Source: Microcebus murinus (taxonomy: Eukaryota > Chordata > Mammalia > Primates > Cheirogaleidae). Taken from it: DNA of 64,000 nt. Below the pieces are notes generated by a model, which made no database searches, was not told where the DNA came from, and saw only the letters and a program-made list of their open reading frames with translations. Shown here piece by piece: positions 57,901 through 64,000 of this stretch. The translations under genes were made by a program, and so were the position numbers. The DNA lies in contig NC_134107.1 of assembly GCF_040939455.1 (NCBI RefSeq), positions 11,595,537-11,659,536 of the forward strand, written 5' to 3'. Numbering within the stretch: position 1 is the first letter of the stretch; every line of letters begins with the position of its first letter.

Positions 57901-60900
57901 AGGAGCAGGTGCTCTCAGGGGCTCTGGAGGCCTCCAAGGCGCTGCTGGAAGAGCAGCTGGAGGCGGCCCGAGAGCGCTGTGCCCGGCTGCATGAGACACA
58001 GCGTGAGAATCTGTTGCTGCGGACCAGGCTGGGAGAGGCCCATGCGGTGAGGTGGCCAGAGTGATCCCAGCTGGGTTGCCCTGTCACCACTGGTGACCCC
58101 AGTGATCCCTCAGGGCTCCTAGTGAACCCTGTGACCTCTAGTGACCCTCGGGTTTACACAGTTGGCCTGGCTATGGCGGGGAGGCCTCGTCTGACCCTGC
58201 CCTCGCCCCCAGGAGCTGGACTCTCTGCGGCACCAGGTGGACCAGCTGGCGGAGGAGAATGTGGAGCTGGAGCTGGAGCTTCAGCGGAGCCTGGAGCCAC
58301 CGCCCGGCTCTCCTGGGGAGGGTGAGTGGGGCCCAGTGGAGTGGCTGGTGTGGGGCTGCCAGGATTTTCCAGCAGCGGTAGTGGGGAAGGCTTCTGACCT
58401 CATCCCTTCCCCAGGTCTCTGGGGGTGTTTGTGAGGAGCCAGGGAGTATGGCAGGGGTCCTGACCTCATCTCACACTCCCCAGCACCCCTGCCAGAAGTG
58501 GCCCCCTCGTTGCAAGATGAGGTGAGAGAGGCAGAGGCTGGGCGCCTGCGGAGCCTGGAGCGGGAGAATCAGGAGCTTAGAGGACTGCTTCAGGTGCTGA
58601 AGGGGCAGCCAGGTGGTCAGGTGAGGCCCCTCCCCCACTGTCTTGGCAGGTCTGTCCCCAGTCTGTCCCTGGGCCTGACTGTGCCTCTCATGTGCCCTCA
58701 GCGCCCCCTGCTGGAGGAGCAAAGCGAGGACTCCACACCTCCCGGGCTGGATGAGGCTCCCCAGCCTCCCCTGGCCTCAGACTGCGGCCCCCAGGGCTTG
58801 CTTCACCAGGCAGGGCATGGAGGTCCCCAGGCCTCAGACCTTCCTCCCCTGGCATCAGATTCAGCCCTCAAGGGGGCAGCTGAGTGTCCCCAGGCATCTG
58901 ATCCAGACCCACAAGTGACAGGAAGGCCTCTCCAGATGGCTGCCATGGTGGCCCAGCCCAACGACTTGGCCCCCGAGGAGTCAGAGCCTGCTGTGGAGAC
59001 ACAGGAGTCCCTGGAGGAGGCTGGCCATGGAGTCCCTCTCCAGACCCCCACCTCTGTGGCCCCACATCAGGGTTCAGAGATCAAAATTCAGGCCCAGCAG
59101 TTGCTGGGAGGCGAGACTGGGGAGACAGAGGCTCCCCACGGTGAGCCGATGCCTGAGTCTTGGGGGCTGAGACAGGAGGGCCCCGAGCACAAGCTGGGAC
59201 CCTCAGAGCCCAGCCTCCATGCGCAGCTGGAGGAGCGGGAAAGCCCAGGCCAGGGCTGGGACCTCCCCCCGGGACGAACAGAGGCTGGAGAGCATGAGCG
59301 GAGGCTGCAGGGGCTGGCCTGGGACCCAGCCCAGCAGGACGCACAGCAGAAGTTGAAAGGGGCTTCCGAGGCCCAGGCTTGGGAGCAGCCGATCCCAGGG
59401 GAGATCCAGGCCAGTGGAGTCCCAGAGCAGGAGGCCCTCAGGGAGGAGGTGGCACAGCTGAGGAGAGAGGCTGAGGCCCTTGGAGCGGAGCTGGAGGCAC
59501 AGGCCCGAAGGCTGGAGGCCCGTGGCAAGGAGGCTGCCCGCCTCGCTGAGGAGCTGGCCCAAGCGCGGAGGGCAGAGGCTGAGGCCCACCAGGAGGCAGA
59601 GGCCCAGGCCCGGGAGCAGGCCCGGCTGCGGGAGGCAGTGGAGGCAGCTGCCCGGGAGCTGGAGGCTGCGTCGCGGGAGCGGGAGGCGCTGGCGGAGGCC
59701 CTGGCAGCAGCAGGCCGCGAGCGGAGGCAGTGGGAGCGCGAGGGGCCCAGGCTGCGGGCCCAGGCTGAGGCCGCGGAGCAACGGCTGCAGGCGCTGGAGA
59801 GTGAGGGCTGCCGGCACCTGGAGGAGGCCCAGAGGGAGAAGCAGACCCTCAGGGAGGTAGGTGGGGTTCACAGCGGGGGGCAGGAAACAGGGTTCCAGGC
59901 CAGTTGCTGGGGTTTGGGGTTGCTGATTCTCTCAGCATGCCCTGCATCTAGCTGGGGCTGGAGACAGAAGGCCAAGCCCTCCCCTGCCTTCCAAAGGTGC
60001 GCCTGGCTGGGACACAGAGCCACCGATCAGGGCGCCGTAGGAAGAGGTGAGGCTGCAGGGTGGGCATCTTGGCCCTCTGGCTGCAGCAGTTGATGCACCT
60101 CCGCTGTAGGGCCTCCTTCTATAAAATGGGGATACCAACATAGCCGTCTCAGTGGGTGTAAGGGCCGGGTTCTGGTGGGGCCAAAGCATGTTGTAAGTGT
60201 TCAAGAAATGGTTACTCAGCGCAAAGTGCCCAAGGGAGGCGGAGCTGATGCCTGGGTTAGGGCAAGGAGGCTTCAGGGAGGAGCGACCAAAATTTACTAG
60301 GTGAGGAAGGACATTTTGTCTAGAGGGAACAGCATGTGTGATGACCTTAAGGCATTATAAATGCTCAGGGGCCCAGGATGCGTGGGAGGCCGGGGGCCAG
60401 CTGAAGGTGTTGGTGCTCCACCCCCAGGTGGGGAAAGCCACCCAAGGGTGCAGGCAGACCTGTGTGGGGCTGGGTTTGAAGAGGGTCACCTCGGCAGGTG
60501 GGGCAGCTTGGGGGCTTGGGCCAGTGCTTGGCACCTAGCACGGGAGGGCTCACTCCGTAGAGAGGGAATGCTAGCAGATGGGCAGTGAGGGTGAGGGTAG
60601 GGCTGGAAGAGCCGGCTCTGAGGGCGAGAGGGTGGGAGAAGCTGGGGACATGGGAATTTTATGAGATTTCTGGTTGGAGCAGTTCAGATGCTACCTGGGT
60701 GTGGCACAGGAGGAGGTGGCTGGCCAGGCCAGAGGGAGGTCAGGGAAACAGGGATCTCCAGGGTTGTCCGTGTGGGCATGGAAGCTTCTTGGGCTGGGTG
60801 GAGGGCCCCAGTAGGAAGCCTGCAACTGATTCCAGCTGGGCAGGGCGATGGCAGGGCCTGGAGGTGGGCAGGCAGGGTCTGGGCTGGAGGTTCCGGTCTC

Positions 60901-63900
60901 TGCCTCACCATCCTTTCTGCCCCAGCACTTGGGCTCGTGTGGTGCCCGGCAGCTAGGCGGCAGTGCCTCGTGGGACTTGTAGTTTTTTATCGAGAGGCTG
61001 TGGCCAAGGGTATTAGGAAGTACAGTGCCCCAGGGACAGAGCCTGGGTGCATTTTTTTCAGCCAGGAAAATGGTTTTTAGCAGCAGAGGCTTGTAGGCTT
61101 GGTTTCCAGACACAGAATTTAGCAGGTGGCTGGTCAGAGACAGCCCTTCCCTATGGCTTCATCCTGCCAGGGCCCCCGCATGGCAGAATGGTTTGGCCTA
61201 CCTCCCTCTGGGGCCACAGACCACAGTGGGCCTCCCGCCTCCTTTCGAAATGGTGCAGCCCAACTGCCAAAGGCCACAGGGCGCCTGGCTGCCAGCAACC
61301 TGGCCCACCTGCTCCACCACCGGCCCCCACTGTGGTTAGGCCTGCCAACCCCTAAATTCCTGTCCTGCCAGCATCCCCAGACCATCCCCCTGTGGCTGAG
61401 GGCGCTCACCAGACCCGCTTCTGCTGAGGCCTTCTCACCGCCACATGGCCGGGGCGGCAACCCGTTGGGCACATCCGCCTGTCTGTGCGCACGTGAGGAG
61501 CCATGGGCTCAAAGAGGTGAAGGCGCTTGCCCAGCATGTGTCTGTCACTCCTGGCCCAGGGGCCTCCCTTGCAGCCTGCCAGGCTTACGACTCCCAGCTC
61601 TTTCATGCCCCGTCTGCAAGGCCACCAGGATTTGCTCCCATTTTATAGATGGGAGTGTAGAGCCCCAAAGGGTTAAAGACGTTTGCCCAGGGTAGCAGAG
61701 CAAGGACAGAAAGCCAGGGCTCCCAATTCTCTCTCAGACATGTCTCTCTGGTGCCCCAGTGCCCCAAGCCCCACCTGCCCTGAGCCTGCTCCACCTGCCC
61801 TCAGGAGCTGGAGAAGGCCGTGGTGCGGGGGAAGGAGCTGGGAGACCGGCTGGAGCATCTGCAGCACGAGCTGGAACAGGCGGCTCTGGAGCGCCAGGAA
61901 TTTCTTCGAGAACAAGAGAGCCAGAACCAGAGGTGGGGGTGGTGCCGAGGGGCAGAGGAGGGCAGCCAGGGGCTTGGGGAGGGGCAGGGTAGGGTAGAGA
62001 TGGGTTCCAAGGCTTCTCCTGGCAGGTACCAGGGCTTGGAGCAGCGGCTGGAGGCTGAGCTGCAGGCGGCGGCAACCAGCAAGGAGGAGGCGCTGATGGA
62101 GCTCAAGACCAGGGCTCTGCAGCTGGAAGATGAGCTGCTCCAGGTGAGGCCAGGCGGCGCTGGGAGCCGGGGCACGTCCCACCCCGCCCTCCATCCATGG
62201 CAGGCTCCGGGGTTGCCTGTGCTCCTGGTCTTGCCCCTGGATTCTCGGCTAGTTACTCGCTTGCAGGAGGGCGCACTGAGCTGGGAGCCAGGTGCCTGTG
62301 CAGCCTCTCGGGGCCTTGCCTCCCCCATGCTGCAGGCGCCTGCTCTGCCTCCCTCGCCCTGCTCCACCACTTCCTAGCCGGCTTAGCTACTGGCATCACT
62401 GTCAGTCAGTGGTTGTTTCTGATGTCCCACTGTGTGTGGGCTCAGTGCTAAGTGCGGGGTGACGGTGGGACCCCATACCAGCCCACCGCCCTCAGGGAGC
62501 TCATAGTCCAGTCAGGATAGAGGCAAGAAAACAAGCAATGATAACACAGGGTGCCAGGGACCATGATGAGTTCATGCAAGGGCTGATGGCAGAGCCCAGC
62601 AAGGTGACTGGCAGGCTCATGTGCGGTTGGTCAGGGGAGGTTTTCTGGAACAAGCAGTGTTGAGACTGAGGCTTACAGTAAGAGCGGGGTGGCGAGGGTG
62701 TTGCACGCAGGAGAAACAGCATGGGCCAGGGCAAGGCTGTGCCGCAGACCAGCAGAAGTTGAGAAGGGCAGGGTCAAGACTGATGGGGCTTTGGGAACCG
62801 GGAACCGGGAGCTGGGAGCGCGTGCTTGTAGGATCGAGGGGAAGGCGTGGGCAGTGTTAAATGCTGCTGAAGGGGCGTCCCCAAGCTGCCACTGCTGCCC
62901 TGCGTGACCTCCCAGGGCCTCTCTCCCTGCAGTTACGCCAGGGCGCTGTGGAGCTGGGACCCCAGGAGCAGGCCAAGCCTCAGACGGTGGAGACCCCAAA
63001 TGTGCGGCTCATCGAGGTGGAGCGCAGTGTGAGTGTTGGGGGGTGCTGACACGAGTGCTGAGGGGTGCCCGGCTTCCTGGCCCCTGCTGACCACCCCTTT
63101 CTGGGCAGAACGCTACACTGGTGGCCGAGAAGACGGCTTTGCAGGGGCAGCTGCAGCACCTGGAGGGGCAGCTGGGGAGCCTGCAGGGCCGTGCCCAGGA
63201 GCTGCTGCAGCAGAGCCAGCGGGCTCAGGAGCACAGCAGCAGGCTGCAGGTGGGTGGTGGCCTGGGTGCCCCATTCTCTGCCTGGTCACCACTGTCCTGC
63301 CCTAGCCCTCTGCCTCCATAGCTCCTTTCCAGCCTGGGGTCCCACCGCAGTGGTCCCTGCCCCCTTCTCTGCCCTAGGCCGAGAAGTCTGTGTTGGAGAC
63401 ACAGGGCCAGGAGCTGCACAGGAAGCTGGGGGTGCTGGAGGAGGAGGTGCGGGCGGCGCGGCGGTCCCAGGAGGAGACCCGCGGGCAGCAGCAGGCCCTG
63501 CTGCGGGACCACGAGGCCCTGGCACAACTGCAGCGGCGGCAGGAGGCCGAGCTAGAGGGCCTGCTGGTGCGACACCGAGACCTCAAGGCCAACGTGCGGG
63601 CACTGGAGCTGGCCCACCGGGAGCTGCAGGGCCGGTGAGCTTCCCCACACACCTCGCCCCTCTCCCCGCACCCCTTCCTGCCAGAGCAGACTCCCTCAGC
63701 AAGCCTGACTCTACCAGGAAGCACATCCACCTCACCTTGCCAAGCTCCAGCTGCTGCCATGCCCCTGGGGCGCGTGGCTGGGCTCCCCATACTTCTGGGC
63801 TGGCTCAAGGAGGAGCTTATCTCTTAAGAGTGATGGGCTCCTGGCATTCCGCCTGACGGATTTGCCTGGGGGCCTGTGCTTAGGAAATGATGGACTCCCC

Positions 63901-64000
63901 CATGTCCAGACAGTCCAGCCACCTGCTTGCTATGGCCCCAAGCCCCTGCAGCCTCTTAACCACTTGTCCATCCCAGGCACGAGCAGCTGCAGGCCCAGCG
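54975..64000 (+). CDS. CCDC88B: CCDC88B (HkRP3/gipie), Hook-related coiled-coil protein, 3' partial
   Basis: Twenty exons are in the window: 54975-55034, 55339-55490, 55621-55732, 55817-55886, 55966-56024, 56114-56197, 56282-56425, 56643-56788, 56942-57023, 57168-57326, 57900-58046, 58213-58321, 58484-58620, 58702-59856, 61805-61932, 62026-62143, 62933-63028, 63109-63249, 63378-63634 and 63977 to the edge. They encode about 1126 of roughly 1470 residues, all phases consistent. CCDC88B links microtubules and dynein-type transport in lymphoid and myeloid cells and affects T-cell and NK-cell granule function. The start is MEGGKGPRLRDFLSGSLATW. An atypical N-terminal Hook-like domain follows (to about residue 190), including an acidic Glu run. 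From QLANAKAQMRRLRQEL onward it is heptad-rich coiled coil. The 1155-base exon holds a less-coiled insert of degenerate PQASD-type repeats. The C-terminal part lies outside the window. Confidence 0.95.
55038..55070 (+). other. CCDC88B: G-quadruplex-forming sequence in CCDC88B intron 1
   Basis: Five consecutive G runs, of 5, 6, 3, 4 and 5 bases separated by one to three bases, begin four bases after the first splice donor on the coding strand. Confidence 0.75.
58755..59010 (+). repeat. CCDC88B: Degenerate tandem repeats encoded in CCDC88B exon 14
   Basis: The protein repeats PPLASDCGPQG, PQASDLPPLASD, PQASDPDPQ and QPNDLAPEES at a spacing near 20-22 residues, an acidic, proline-rich section between coiled coils. 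Confidence 0.6.

Overview
This is nuclear DNA of a primate, most likely a strepsirrhine (lemur or loris group). Every gene is a multi-exon mammalian gene with GT-AG introns. About twenty young Alu copies share a linker close to 'aattaattggccaact' and the 'gttgctgtgagctaggctga' right-arm variant that mark strepsirrhine Alus. The gene order matches human 11q13.1, so this is an ordinary conserved housekeeping and signalling block, not a bacterial, phage or foreign island. I assigned genes by reading the encoded proteins exon by exon and recognising the families; no database search was run.

Layout: BAD (minus, 562-9894) starts the window, with its last exon in a GC-rich segment. Its intron 2 carries a minisatellite whose unit contains a ZNF143/THAP11-like motif. 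A GC-rich, probably bidirectional promoter (about 10.2-11.4 kb) separates BAD from GPR137 (plus, 12015-14685). After a gene-poor gap come KCNK4/TRAAK (plus, 18391-24855), CATSPERZ (plus, 25879-28350) and ESRRA (plus, 30896-37213). ESRRA converges on TRMT112 (minus, 38108-38805), with 3' ends that probably overlap. TRMT112 shares a CpG-rich, ETS-site promoter with PRDX5 (plus, 39432-42081). A 12.7 kb intergenic stretch (42.2-54.9 kb) holds stacked Alus, a probable ERV LTR fragment and a possible regulatory block. CCDC88B (plus, 54975 to beyond the window end) fills the rest and is cut at 64000.

The genes do not form an operon-like pathway. They cover apoptosis (BAD), a lysosomal 7-TM protein linked to mTORC1 (GPR137), a two-pore-domain K+ channel (KCNK4), a sperm calcium-channel subunit (CATSPERZ), an orphan nuclear receptor of energy metabolism (ESRRA), a methyltransferase activator (TRMT112), a peroxiredoxin (PRDX5) and an immune-cell coiled-coil linker (CCDC88B). 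All reading frames examined are intact. I saw no CRISPR, tRNA or rRNA gene and no evidence of a wholly new system. The points most worth a second look are the motif array in BAD intron 2, a KCNK4 start codon split across an intron, the ERR-responsive element upstream of ESRRA, a micro-duplication inside KCNK4, and a possible non-stop GPR137 isoform.
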